A stretch of 64,000 nucleotides of DNA from Frondihabitans peucedani (GTDB lineage Bacteria > Actinomycetota > Actinomycetes > Actinomycetales > Microbacteriaceae), in NCBI RefSeq assembly GCF_039537585.1, contig NZ_BAABAU010000001.1:1674001-1738000 (forward strand). Direction: 5' to 3'. This document shows positions 21,210-28,993 of this stretch, one piece after another. The number at the start of each line of letters is the position of its first letter. The stretch's first letter is position 1. The notes under the pieces are model-generated. The model did no database searches and was not told the DNA's origin. It saw only the letters and a list, made by a program, of their open reading frames with translations. The translations under genes were made by a program, and so were the position numbers.

Positions 21210-21950
21210 ATGACGACGACCTCACCTGCATTCCGCGCCGCCGGCGGGGGCGCCGCGGGCGTCACGTTCCTCCTCATCCACGGGGTCGGGCTCTCGCACC
21301 TGTCGTTCTCGCGTCTCGCCCGGGCGCTCGCCCCGCACGGCGACGTCGTCGCCCCCGACCTCCCCGGCTTCGGCGCGGCACCGGCGACCCCGCGCCGCCT
21401 GACGATCGAGGAGTACGCCGATGCTCTCGAGCCCGTCGTCGACCGCGCGCCGGGTCGGATCGTCGTGGTCGGGCACTCCCTCGGCACGGAGCTCGCGGTG
21501 GAGCTCGCCCTCCGGCGTCCGGGCCGTGTCGCCGGGGTCGTCCTGATCGGCAGCGTCGTCGATCCGGCCGCTCCGACGGCCGTCGGCCAGGGGCTCCGGC
21601 TGCTCCGCGACTACGTCGGCGAACCGCCGCGGACCCTGCTGATGGTGGCCCGGTGCTACCTGCAGGGCGGTCCGCGCGAGTTCCTGCGGGGCACGCTGTC
21701 GATGCTCGAGTACTCCACCGACCGCAGGATCGCCGACCTCGGGGCGCCCCTGCTGGTGCTCCGCGGCGCCCGCGATCCGATCGCCCCCGAGCCGTGGAGC
21801 CGCTGGCTGAGCGAGCAGGTGCCCGGCGGTCGCTACCGGGCCGTCCCCGGCGCCCGGCACAACTGCGTCCACTCCAGACCAGCGGGAGTCGCTCGCGAGA
21901 TCGCGGCCTTCGTCGACGAGCTCGTCCTCTCGCGGGCGGCGCACGCCTGA
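21210..21950 (+). CDS. Alpha/beta-fold hydrolase
   Basis: A 246-residue hydrolase. Oxyanion-hole HGVG is near residue 26, and the nucleophile elbow is GHSLGTE near 91. The acid is in RGARDPIAPEP near 190 and the catalytic His in PGARHNCVHSRP near 217, so the triad looks complete. No signal peptide. The substrate is not predictable. Confidence 0.87.
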   Translation: MTTTSPAFRAAGGGAAGVTFLLIHGVGLSHLSFSRLARALAPHGDVVAPDLPGFGAAPATPRRLTIEEYADALEPVVDRAPGRIVVVGHSLGTELAVELALRRPGRVAGVVLIGSVVDPAAPTAVGQGLRLLRDYVGEPPRTLLMVARCYLQGGPREFLRGTLSMLEYSTDRRIADLGAPLLVLRGARDPIAPEPWSRWLSEQVPGGRYRAVPGARHNCVHSRPAGVAREIAAFVDELVLSRAAHA

Positions 21951-21985
21951 TCCTGCGTCCCATGTAGTCGAGGGCAGGCCGCCGG

Positions 21986-22258
21986 CTACGAGATGAACGT
22001 CGCGGGGTCGAACTCGAATGACCCGTGGTCGTCGTCCCACCCCGCCGTCTCCGCCTCCGAGCGGTCGACGACCTCGAAGCGCACAGCCACCCGCGGGGTC
22101 ATCAGGACCGAGATCCGCCCCTGGTCGCGAACGGTGAAGTCGACGAACCCGGCGCCCTCCCGGGCGGCCGCGAGGACCCGCTCCTTGATCTGGTCGATGT
22201 CGGCCTCGTCGGGCAGGAAGAACTCCTGCCCGTCGATCCTCAGCGTGGTCACGAGCAT
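21986..22258 (-). CDS. Hypothetical 90-residue protein
   Basis: A small acidic cytosolic protein. It starts MLVTTLRIDGQEF, has a helix-forming DQIKERVLAAAREG stretch near residue 22, and ends with an Asp/Phe-rich tail. The ATG at 22258 was chosen because the codon pattern fits and no better start is near. No known domain recognised; a role in binding or resistance would be speculation. Confidence 0.7.
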   Translation of the reverse strand: MLVTTLRIDGQEFFLPDEADIDQIKERVLAAAREGAGFVDFTVRDQGRISVLMTPRVAVRFEVVDRSEAETAGWDDDHGSFEFDPATFIS

Positions 22259-22453
22259 TGCGAGCCCCTTCGTGTTCTGTCGACAGGTGGTGCCGGGCGG
22301 CCGTTGTTCGTCCAGGGGCTGGGGACGACAGGCGCAGGATCCGGCGATCGATCCCCGCAAGGCTAATCCGCGCTCCCCGCTCTGCGGAAGCCCCGGCGGC
22401 GCGTCACGGCGGGTCGTCGGCTGCACCCGGGGGGCTGAGTCCGGGCAGAGGAA

Positions 22454-22489
22454 GAGCGGCTGACCCTCGGGGGAAAGGGCCAGCCGCTC
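22454..22489. terminator. Hairpin, likely bidirectional terminator
   Basis: GAGCGGCTGACCCT pairs with AGGGCCAGCCGCTC (13 of 14 pairs, 8-base loop). It sits between the small protein gene at 21986-22258 and the small membrane protein gene at 22544-22717. Confidence 0.5.
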
Positions 22490-22505
22490 GCTCGATGCCT
22501 TCGCG

Positions 22506-22530
22506 GCCGATCCTGGTTCTCAGGATCGGC
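22506..22530 (-). terminator. Terminator of the 57-residue membrane protein gene
   Basis: GCCGATCCTG and CAGGATCGGC form a perfect 10-bp stem with loop GTTCT, 13 bases after the stop codon of the minus-strand gene. No U-tract follows, as is common in actinobacteria. Confidence 0.55.
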
Positions 22531-22543
22531 GGCGCAGGAGGAC

Positions 22544-22717
22544 TCAGACCCTGGAAGCGCCGCCTCGGACCAGCTTCAGGACGAGCAGGACCGCTGCGAC
22601 GACCAGGACGATGACGCCGACGGTGATCAGGAAGTGGAGGGTGGTCACGAAGGCGCCGATCAGCAGCAGGATGATGCCGATGATCGCGAGCGTGAGCCAG
22701 AGTGCGTGGTTGTTCAT
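22544..22717 (-). CDS. 57-residue membrane protein
   Basis: A short gene not obvious by length. ATG at 22717, TGA at 22544, with AGAGGAACC upstream as a ribosome site. The product begins MNNHALWLTLAIIGIILLL and has two hydrophobic helices (residues 6-22 and 27-48) ending in a basic KLVRGGASRV tail, so the C-terminus is probably cytosolic. It resembles widespread small actinobacterial stress-type membrane proteins but I cannot name a family. A strong hairpin follows directly, which supports an independent transcription unit. Confidence 0.7.
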   Translation of the reverse strand: MNNHALWLTLAIIGIILLLIGAFVTTLHFLITVGVIVLVVAAVLLVLKLVRGGASRV

Positions 22718-22809
22718 GGTGGTTCCTCTCTCGGGGTGTTTCTGTGGTGGGTGGTGCGGTGGTGGTGGTGGTGGTGCGGCCAGGGGTGGTGCGGATCAGG
22801 GGGCGTCGA

Positions 22810-23337
22810 TCAGGGAGCCGTCGGCGAGACGGCGAGAGCCGACGAGAGCGTCTTCAGGAAGCGCGTGACGGCCGACGCCTCGGAGGCGGTCAGACCGTTC
22901 ACGACCCGCACGAGAGGCTCGTGGATCAGCGCGTACGTGGCGTGGATGTCGGCCCGCGCGGCGGCCGTCGGCGCGACGATCCTGGCGCGCTTGTCCGCAG
23001 GATCGGGCAGCCGCTCGGCTCGCCCCGCCGACACGAGCCGGTCGACGAGCTTCGAGGCCGCGGCGGTCGTCACGCCGAGGAGCGTGGCGAGGTCGGTGGG
23101 GGTCAGCTGCTGCCCGTCGCGCTCGGCCTGCAGCAGATACCTGGTGGCGAGGACGTCGCCGGGGTTCATGCCGAGCTCGATGACGGCGCGGTCCTCGGCC
23201 TGGCGCGCGACGTCCCCGAGATCCTGCAGGGCGGACACGACGGCCGCGCCCTCGCGGTTCTCGGGCAGCGCGGAGTAAAGGTGGGCGTTCTCGTTCGCCT
23301 TGACCCCGCTGGTCGACCGACGGGCGGTCTGAGTCAT
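22810..23337 (-). CDS. MarR-family transcriptional regulator
   Basis: A 175-residue MarR protein. An N-terminal extension of about 35 residues precedes the helical part. The winged HTH is around residues 75-120: LTPTDLATLLGVTTAAASKLVDRL is the HTH and PDPADKRARIVAPT the wing with its conserved Asp-Lys-Arg. The ATG at 23337 is the most upstream good start. The nearest same-strand gene is the 57-residue membrane protein, 92 bp downstream, which may be a target or partner. Confidence 0.85.
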   Translation of the reverse strand: MTQTARRSTSGVKANENAHLYSALPENREGAAVVSALQDLGDVARQAEDRAVIELGMNPGDVLATRYLLQAERDGQQLTPTDLATLLGVTTAAASKLVDRLVSAGRAERLPDPADKRARIVAPTAAARADIHATYALIHEPLVRVVNGLTASEASAVTRFLKTLSSALAVSPTAP

Positions 23338-23778
23338 CGCTGCTCCCTTGCTCCCCTTGCACCGTACGCGCCTTCCGAGGTTCCGTACCGGGTACGCAAC
23401 CGACGATGCATCGGCGACAGTCGCCTCCCTGAGAGACGGTTCGTGCGGCGCGAGTTGGGTGGAGAGCAGCTGGGAGCGCTGAGACGCGTTTTCACCGGTT
23501 GTGACCGTGTCTGTTGGTCCCTGCCCGTGAAGCTCCAACCGCAGATCACGGCCGGCTAGGGGTCCCGGCGCCACTCGGCGCCCGGGACCCCGACTCATCG
23601 ACGCCCTATCCGCAATGCGTGGTAGCTAGACGGTCACCTTGTAATGCTGGAACCGGGCGCGCATGCTGATTGAGCCGGAACGGTCGTCGTGATGTGCAGA
23701 GACTTCGCATCACGGGCAGGGACCGCACCACGACCCCCGTTTCGCCTCACTCGCAGCCGCCGCCGCTCCTCACGCCTC
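23338..23778. other. 441-bp intergenic region
   Basis: Between the MarR start and the DUF2000 stop. I see the terminator at 23559-23591 and no convincing gene. The part nearest MarR (23340-23450) is somewhat richer in A/T and probably holds its promoter. Confidence 0.5.
23559..23591 (-). terminator. Terminator downstream of the DUF2000 gene
   Basis: GGGGTCCCGGCGCC pairs with GGCGCCCGGGACCCC, a 14-bp stem with one bulged base and a four-base loop. It lies 188 bases downstream of the DUF2000 stop codon. Confidence 0.6.
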
Positions 23779-24258
23779 CTACGGCAGGAGCGGCAGCCGA
23801 CCGACGATCTTGTCGATCCTGTTCTTCGGCCCCACGAGACTGACTGCCAGGTAGTCGAACCTCTCCGCATCGCTTGCCGCCACCGCCTCCAGGTAGTCGT
23901 CGTAGACGCGGGTCGCCTGCGCCTCGGCGGGCATGTCGGCGACGAAGGTGCCCTCGTGGGCTGCGCCCTTCGCGCGGATCGCCGCCAGGGTCTCGCGGTC
24001 GGCTGCGAGGACAGTGCACCCCGCCCAGGGCAGGCCGGGATGGAGCGCGCCGCCCGCATCCTGCGCATCCGGGCCCAGGAGCCCCGCGACGCCGGCCGCG
24101 GTCGCCGCGCTGACGCAGACCGCCGCGTTGACCGCGCGCCCCGCCGGGAGAGCGGCGTCGACGACGACGACCCACTTGAGGCGGGCCGACCGGGTGGGCG
24201 CGGACGTGTCGATCTCGTCCGCTGCGAACCCGATCAGGGCGGGGTCTGACTCGGTCAT
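23779..24258 (-). CDS. DUF2000 family protein
   Basis: A 159-residue cytosolic protein of the DUF2000 family (PF09391). Family features: LKWVVVVDAALPAGRAVNAAV near 27-47, then a VLAADRETLAAIRAKG helix and FVADMP, and the C-terminal YLAVSLVGPKNRIDKIVG. The fold is related to peptidyl-tRNA hydrolase 2, but no activity is established. It is divergent from an Lrp/AsnC regulator 78 bp away; this pairing suggests that the regulator controls it, perhaps in response to an amino acid. Confidence 0.85.
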   Translation of the reverse strand: MTESDPALIGFAADEIDTSAPTRSARLKWVVVVDAALPAGRAVNAAVCVSAATAAGVAGLLGPDAQDAGGALHPGLPWAGCTVLAADRETLAAIRAKGAAHEGTFVADMPAEAQATRVYDDYLEAVAASDAERFDYLAVSLVGPKNRIDKIVGRLPLLP

Positions 24259-24336
24259 GGGTTCTCCTGGCGTCGCTGTGGATGATATGACGCTCGAACA
24301 CTAGGCGGAGACGGCGATCACGCGCATGATGGCCGT

Positions 24337-24840
24337 ATGAATGACCAGCAGAAGCGCGATCCGGTGTTGTTAGACGATCTCGATGTGCGGATTCTGGAGA
24401 TCCTGCAGTCGGATGCACGGATCACGAACCGCGACCTCGCCGCCGCAGCGCGGGTGTCGCCGACGACGGCGCTGGAGCGGACCAGGAGCCTCCGGAGCCG
24501 GGGCGTGATCCGGCAGGCGACCCTCGACGTCGACCTGCCCTCGATCGGGCGCGGCGTGCAGGCCCTGATCGCCGTGCGCATCCGGCCGCCGTCGCGCCAG
24601 GTGATCGAGGCCTTCCGCGACTGGGTCAGCACCCTCGACGAGACCGTCGGCGTCTTCGTGACCGCCGGCAACGAGGACTTCATCATCCACGTCGCGGTCC
24701 GCGACAACGACGACCTCTACGCCTTCGTGATCGACCGCCTGACGGAGCGGCGCGAGGTGGCGGACGTCCGCACCTCGGTCGTGTACCAGCACCTGCGCGA
24801 GAACGTGGTGTCGGTGCTCGCGCCGCGGGGGGCGCGGTAG
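24337..24840 (+). CDS. Lrp/AsnC-family regulator
   Basis: A 167-residue feast/famine regulator. N-terminal HTH (residues 14-60) with LDVRILEILQSDARITNRDL and VSPTTALERTRSLRSRG. The C-terminal RAM domain (70-150) has the VGVFVTAGNEDFIIHVAV ligand-binding sheet. The first six codons include consecutive TTG-TTA leucines (24367-24372), unusual in this GC-rich setting. It is divergent from DUF2000, its likely target. Confidence 0.9.
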   Translation: MNDQQKRDPVLLDDLDVRILEILQSDARITNRDLAAAARVSPTTALERTRSLRSRGVIRQATLDVDLPSIGRGVQALIAVRIRPPSRQVIEAFRDWVSTLDETVGVFVTAGNEDFIIHVAVRDNDDLYAFVIDRLTERREVADVRTSVVYQHLRENVVSVLAPRGAR

Positions 24841-24864
24841 CTGGCGCTGCTTCTCTCCGCGCCA

Positions 24865-24935
24865 ATGCAGGAAATTCGGCGCCCCCGGCCCGTTTCATGC
24901 CGATCCGGGACCCTCCCCCGAAGAATCTCCTGCAT
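24865..24935. repeat. Inverted repeat between convergent genes
   Basis: ATGCAGGAAATTC (24865-24877) and GAATCTCCTGCAT (24923-24935) pair at 12 of 13 positions across a 45-base spacer. It lies between the ends of the Lrp and DUF2461 genes, so a bidirectional terminator or a small palindromic mobile repeat are both possible. Confidence 0.5.
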
Positions 24936-24949
24936 CAGCGTCCGCAGAG

Positions 24950-25597
24950 TCACGGCCACGAGACCGCGGGGCCGACGTTCTCGGCCGTCCAGGCGATCAG
25001 CGGCTCGACCGACCTCCAGATGCCGCGGATCTTCTGCGGCGACGCGTCGACGGGGAGCTTCGCGATCGCGGCGTAGTGGGTGAGCCGCAGCAGCTCGACC
25101 TGCGGGTGGTCGCGGTCGTAGCCGCGCGGAGCGGTCTTCAGCGGCGGGCCCGCCATCTCGAAGCCGCGGGACTCGAGGCGGCTCACGATCGCGCGGAGGT
25201 CGTCGGCCGCCCGGGGCCGGTCGGCGATCGCGGCCCGAGCCCGGGCGAGCTGGTCGCGACTCGGGCCGTAGAGCCCGCCGCCGACGTCGAGCCCGTCGGG
25301 ACCGACGCTCAGGTAGACGCCGCCGACCTCGCCCGCCCACATGCTGGCGGTCGTCTTGTACGGCGACTTGTCGGGGCTGAAGCGGACGTCGCGGTTCGGG
25401 CGCGTGACCCTGCCCTCGCCGTAGGCGTCCTGCACCTGGCCGAGGAGGTCTTCGAGCGGCTGCCGGACGCTCGCCTCGTAGACGTCGCGGTGCGCCTCGA
25501 ACCACCCCTTCGAGTTGTCGTCGCGGAGGCCTCGGAAGAAGGCCGACGCCTCCGACGTGAAGCCGGTGAAAGGAGCGGGGCCGGTCGAACGGGTCAC
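24950..25597 (-). CDS. DUF2461 (TIGR02453-like) protein
   Basis: A 215-residue cytosolic protein of the DUF2461 family. Signatures: FRGLRDDNSKGWFEAHRD near residue 21, RFSPDKSPYKT near 72, GGVYLSVGPDGLDVGGGLY near 90, and PRGYDRDHPQVELLRL near 158. All are in the expected order and spacing. The family is widespread and uncharacterised. Confidence 0.9.
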   Translation of the reverse strand: MTRSTGPAPFTGFTSEASAFFRGLRDDNSKGWFEAHRDVYEASVRQPLEDLLGQVQDAYGEGRVTRPNRDVRFSPDKSPYKTTASMWAGEVGGVYLSVGPDGLDVGGGLYGPSRDQLARARAAIADRPRAADDLRAIVSRLESRGFEMAGPPLKTAPRGYDRDHPQVELLRLTHYAAIAKLPVDASPQKIRGIWRSVEPLIAWTAENVGPAVSWP

Positions 25598-25666
25598 GGA
25601 GCATCCTTCGTCGGAGGGGAGGGCCTGGGCCAGACGATCATGGCCCGGCAGTCCGAGAATCCGTCG

Positions 25667-26029
25667 CTAGGCGCGGTCGTAGAGCGTGACGAGGTAGCCG
25701 TCGGGGTCGACGAGCGTGAAGGTGCGACCGAACGGACCGTCGATGGGAGCCGAGGCGATCTCGACGCCGCCCTCCACGAGCGCGTCGTGGAGGCCCTGGG
25801 TGTCGGGGGCGTGCATCCAGACGGCGACGCCGACTCCGAGGGGCGAGGCGTCGAGGTCGACGCCGGGCGCGGCGTCGCGCACGGCGAAGGCGATCGGCGC
25901 CGTGTCGAAGACGACCGCGTGCGGCGGGCCGTCCTGACGGCGGAGACCGAGGTGCTCCTCGTAGAAGGCGGCGGAGCGAGCGAGGTCGCGGACCTGCAGC
26001 GAGATGAAGCCGGGGCCGGTGACAGCCAT
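25667..26029 (-). CDS. VOC-family (glyoxalase/bleomycin-resistance fold) protein
   Basis: A 120-residue vicinal-oxygen-chelate protein with two beta-alpha-beta-beta-beta modules. The first starts FISLQVRDLARSAAFYEEHLGL and the second has VWMHAPDTQGLHDALV; the C-terminus TLVDPDGYLVTLYD is the characteristic last strand with a metal-site position. Divergent from the MarR gene at 26104, with two operators between them, so it is probably induced by a MarR ligand. Members are dioxygenases, isomerases or drug-binding proteins. Confidence 0.88.
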   Translation of the reverse strand: MAVTGPGFISLQVRDLARSAAFYEEHLGLRRQDGPPHAVVFDTAPIAFAVRDAAPGVDLDASPLGVGVAVWMHAPDTQGLHDALVEGGVEIASAPIDGPFGRTFTLVDPDGYLVTLYDRA

Positions 26030-26062
26030 GTGATCCTCCTGGTGACGGTGGATGCCCGACGG

Positions 26063-26080
26063 ATGTCAGGCAACTGACAC
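26063..26080. promoter_or_regulatory. MarR operator 1
   Basis: ATGTCAG, 4-bp spacer GCAA, then CTGACAC. Same half-sites and spacing as operator 2, 25 bp away (centre to centre), in the VOC/MarR divergent promoter. Confidence 0.7.
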
Positions 26081-26087
26081 CGAGACT

Positions 26088-26105
26088 ATGTCAGAATACT
26101 GACAT
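26088..26105. promoter_or_regulatory. MarR operator 2, overlapping the MarR start codon
   Basis: ATGTCAG, spacer AATA, CTGACAT: a perfect 7+7 inverted repeat. The MarR ATG (26104) lies in its right arm, so a bound dimer would block MarR transcription or initiation directly. Confidence 0.75.
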
Positions 26106-26544
26106 GAGTCAAGAGCAGCGGGCGATCGATCTCGAGACCTCCGTCGGGTACCTCCTCAAGGAGGCGTCCAGCGGGCTGCGGCAGGCCATGGAGGCCGAGC
26201 TCCACCCGCTCGGCATGACGGTGACGCACTACTCCTGCCTCGAACTGCTGGCGCAGCGACCCGGGCTGTCCAACTCGGAGCTCGCTCGCGGCGCGTTCGT
26301 CACCCGCCAGTCGATGAACGTCCTCCTGCAGACGCTGGAGCGCGAGGGCCTCGTCCGCCGCGCCGATCGCGCCCCCTCCGGACGAGCCCTGCCCACCGAG
26401 CTCACCGCCGGAGGGCGCCGACAGCTCGCGACGGCGAGCGCCGCGATCCGACGCGTCGAGGAGCGCATGACGGCCGACCTCGACCAGGATGCGGTCCGGC
26501 AGCTCGCCGCGGCCCTCCGGCTCTGCGCCGCCGCGCTCCGCTGA
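26104..26544 (+). CDS. MarR-family transcriptional regulator
   Basis: A 146-residue MarR repressor. HTH at about residues 57-80 (LSNSELARGAFVTRQSMNVLLQTLE), wing with ADRAPSGRALPTELT at 92-106. The start codon lies within the operator at 26088-26105, indicating tight autoregulation. The divergent VOC gene is the probable target. No Shine-Dalgarno site is visible. Confidence 0.9.
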   Translation: MSQEQRAIDLETSVGYLLKEASSGLRQAMEAELHPLGMTVTHYSCLELLAQRPGLSNSELARGAFVTRQSMNVLLQTLEREGLVRRADRAPSGRALPTELTAGGRRQLATASAAIRRVEERMTADLDQDAVRQLAAALRLCAAALR

Positions 26545-26617
26545 CCGCAGGATCGGGCCGCAGCATCGAGCCGCCCGGGCCGCCCCCGACGTCACAGCCC
26601 GGACGCAGGCGCTGCCC

Positions 26618-26800
26618 TCACTCCCCCGCGTCGCCGGCAGCGAGCGCGCGCGCAGCACCCATGATCTGAGCGGCCACCGTCTGGACCGGGTCGTTCCGGT
26701 AGAGGGCCGCCGAGAGCTGCGACTGCAGCTGGGCGTTCTGGGCGCCGGTGAGCTCGGGGACGGAGATGGAGTCGCTCTCGGTGTCGTACGTGATCTTCAT
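26618..26800 (-). CDS. 60-residue hypothetical protein
   Basis: A small acidic protein starting MKITYDTESDSISVPEL, with a helical Gln/Ala-rich remainder. GAGAGGGC lies upstream of the ATG. The first strand resembles DUF2283 proteins, but the rest does not, so I leave it unnamed. Confidence 0.55.
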   Translation of the reverse strand: MKITYDTESDSISVPELTGAQNAQLQSQLSAALYRNDPVQTVAAQIMGAARALAAGDAGE

Positions 26801-26936
26801 GGCCAGTGCCCTCTCGTGACGCCGACCGTCGGCTGTCGAGTGCGACGGTAGACGCCGACGTCCGCGGCCGGAGGGGATTGACGAGCGGGGCTCTCCGTGA
26901 GAGCCGCGGGCAAGAATCGCGGGGCAGAGCCGCAGG

Positions 26937-27371
26937 TCAGAGCCCGGCGCCCTCGATGGCCGGGGTGAGGGCGGGGTCGGTGCGGAACGCCTCGAGCAGG
27001 CGGCGCACCGGCGCCTCGGAGACCGCAGGATCGCGGTCGAAGAACGTGTCGTAGCCCGGGATCGCCCTGATCATCGGGTCGGTCAACGACGTGTAGCCCA
27101 TCGTCCACTTGCCGAACTGCCGCGAGTCGGCCTCTTCGCGCAGGATCATGGAGATGCCCCGGTGCCGCGGATCCTTCGAGATCCGGTCGTACTTGGCCTT
27201 GACGTCGTCCTCCTCGCCCTCGAGCACCTGGAGGAACTGCCCCTCGCTGTGCAGCAGGATCCCGGTGAGGCGGTCGCGCTTGTTGTTCGCGCGCGAGTTC
27301 ATCAGGAGGGTGATGAGGTCGCCGTCCGTGAAGTCGAACGTGGCCTGGCTGGTGTAGGCGATGCGGAGCAA
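26937..27371 (-). CDS. BLUF-domain blue-light photoreceptor
   Basis: A 144-residue protein, essentially one BLUF domain plus a 45-residue helical C-terminal extension. FAD-binding and photocycle residues are visible: Tyr6 (RIAYTS), Asn30 (ANNKRDRLTGILL), Gln48 (QFLQVLEG), and Trp in FGKWTMGY near 95. It starts at TTG 27371 with AAGGAA 8 bases upstream; no ATG or GTG is nearby. Single-domain BLUF proteins signal by protein-protein contact, so the partner must be encoded elsewhere. Flavin light sensing is established for the family; its output here is unknown. Confidence 0.9.
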   Translation of the reverse strand: MLRIAYTSQATFDFTDGDLITLLMNSRANNKRDRLTGILLHSEGQFLQVLEGEEDDVKAKYDRISKDPRHRGISMILREEADSRQFGKWTMGYTSLTDPMIRAIPGYDTFFDRDPAVSEAPVRRLLEAFRTDPALTPAIEGAGL

Positions 27372-27581
27372 CGGGTTCCTTCGGGAGTCGTGGGGAGTGC
27401 AGCACCGACCATGCTGACCTACTGCGGCCCGCGTGTCGCGCCCCCGTCCTGGGTGGTTGACAGCGTGAGCGCTCACCCGACGTGGGCACCCGCCGCGATT
27501 CCGGAGGCACGCGGTCCGACCGGGAAACGTCACTCCAACGGGTGATTGTCGACGACCTGGCGCACCCCTAGGCTCCCGAGC

Positions 27582-27974
27582 ATGGCCGAATTCGTGATCC
27601 CGCTGCTCGTCTTCGGGCTGACCATAGCGTCGCTGATCGACATCATCACCCGCGACGAGAGCAGCATCCAGCACCTGCCGAAGCTCGTGTGGGTCCTGCT
27701 CGTGATCTTCCTGCCGCTGATCGGCGGCATCCTGTGGTTCACGATCGGCCGAAGCTACCTGGGCGCGGGCGGCAACGGCGGCGGCAGGTACGCCGAGCCG
27801 ATCCACCGCGGCGAGCCGGCCGCCCTGCACGCGCAGGTCACGGCGACCCGGGTGAAGACGACCGAGCAGGAGCTCGCCGACCTCGACCGCGAGATCGAGT
27901 TCTACGAGAAGCAGGCCCGCCTCAAGAAGCTGCAGGAGGACGCCGGCCCCGACGCCGCGTCGCCCGGCCTCTAG
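27582..27974 (+). CDS. PLDc_N-domain membrane protein
   Basis: A 130-residue protein. Two TM helices (residues 4-23 and 36-57) form the PLDc_N (cardiolipin synthase N-terminal) module, with the signature LPKLVWVLLVIFLPLIGGILWFTIGR. The C-terminal half is hydrophilic and ends in a coiled-coil-like Glu/Lys segment (TTEQELADLDREIEFYEKQ). The ATG at 27582 was preferred to an upstream start because TAGGCT ends 7 bases before it, fitting a leaderless transcript. There is no catalytic PLD domain, so it is a stand-alone membrane module. Confidence 0.82.
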   Translation: MAEFVIPLLVFGLTIASLIDIITRDESSIQHLPKLVWVLLVIFLPLIGGILWFTIGRSYLGAGGNGGGRYAEPIHRGEPAALHAQVTATRVKTTEQELADLDREIEFYEKQARLKKLQEDAGPDAASPGL

Positions 27975-28029
27975 CCCGGTCCCTCAGGGCTGCGCCGCTG
28001 CCGGTCGAGAGCGGGGACGTCCGCCGCGA

Positions 28030-28914
28030 TCAGCGCTCGAGCGCGCGGCCGTCCGAGTCGAGGTAGTCGCGCCACGAGCGCTTCGGCTCCCAGCCGAGCA
28101 GCCGACGGGCCTTCGACGTGTCGATGCCCGACGCGTCGACGCGGTCGAGCGGGCGCAGCTCGATCTGGTCGCCGTAGTAGCGGTGCAGGATCTCCGCGAA
28201 GTCATGCCCGCCGGCGTTGTCCGGCGACGCGATGTAGAACACCTCGTGCCCCGGGAGGTCCGACTCCGCGGCCAGGACCAGCGCGTCGGCGAGGTCGTAG
28301 ACGTCGATGTAGCTCCACAGGTTCGCGGTGAGATTGGACGGGTCGCGCACCTGCTTGCCGAGGTTCGACTCGTAGTTGTCCTCGTTGTGGACCGTGCTCG
28401 GGCGGATCGAGATCGCGCGGATGTCGGACCGGCGGACCGCGGCGTCCATCAGCTGCTCGCCGAACGACTTCGAGAGGGCGTAGGGGTCCTGCGGGTGGAG
28501 GGGGTGCTCCTCGTCGACCGGCGCGTAATCCGGCAGGAAGGGGCGCTCGGGGAAGAAGTTCCCGACGATGCTCTCGCTCGACACATTGACGAAGCGCGTG
28601 ACGCCGAAGCGGACCGCGGCCTCGATCAGGTTGAACGTCGACATCAGGTTCGTCTGGAACACGACGTGCGGCGGGTTGCCGGTGGGCTGCGGGATCGCGG
28701 CCACGTGCACGACCGCGTCGGCGCCTGCCACCACCGAGTACGCCGATCCGGCGTCGGTGAGATCGGCCATCACGTAGCGGCCCGGGACGACGACTCCGGC
28801 GTCGAACACCGGCCGGACGAGGTCGACGCCCGTCACCTCGTGCCCGGCGTCGACGAACGCCTGGACGGTGGCGCGGCCCACTTTGCCGCGGGATCCGGTG
28901 ACGACGACCTTCAT
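28030..28914 (-). CDS. NAD-dependent epimerase/dehydratase (extended SDR)
   Basis: A 294-residue extended short-chain dehydrogenase. Dinucleotide motif VTGSRGKVGRATV (residues 5-17), ADAVVHVAAIPQP near 65, catalytic YxxxK in DPYALSKSFGEQ near 150. Similar proteins act on nucleotide-sugars or uronates. It is a stand-alone gene beside a GMC oxidoreductase. Substrate unassigned. Confidence 0.87.
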   Translation of the reverse strand: MKVVVTGSRGKVGRATVQAFVDAGHEVTGVDLVRPVFDAGVVVPGRYVMADLTDAGSAYSVVAGADAVVHVAAIPQPTGNPPHVVFQTNLMSTFNLIEAAVRFGVTRFVNVSSESIVGNFFPERPFLPDYAPVDEEHPLHPQDPYALSKSFGEQLMDAAVRRSDIRAISIRPSTVHNEDNYESNLGKQVRDPSNLTANLWSYIDVYDLADALVLAAESDLPGHEVFYIASPDNAGGHDFAEILHRYYGDQIELRPLDRVDASGIDTSKARRLLGWEPKRSWRDYLDSDGRALER

Positions 28915-28993
28915 GCGTGAGCTCCCTGTGATCCTGCGTTCGTGCCGCGGACGGCGGCCTCGTCGACGCTACTCCGGGCGTCGACCCGGGGGC

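Noticed and set aside
22736-22800. GT-rich microsatellite-like run (GGTGGTGGTGG) as a possible phase-variable tract
   Set aside because: It lies between a small membrane gene and a MarR gene and is not in a coding frame or clear promoter spacer.
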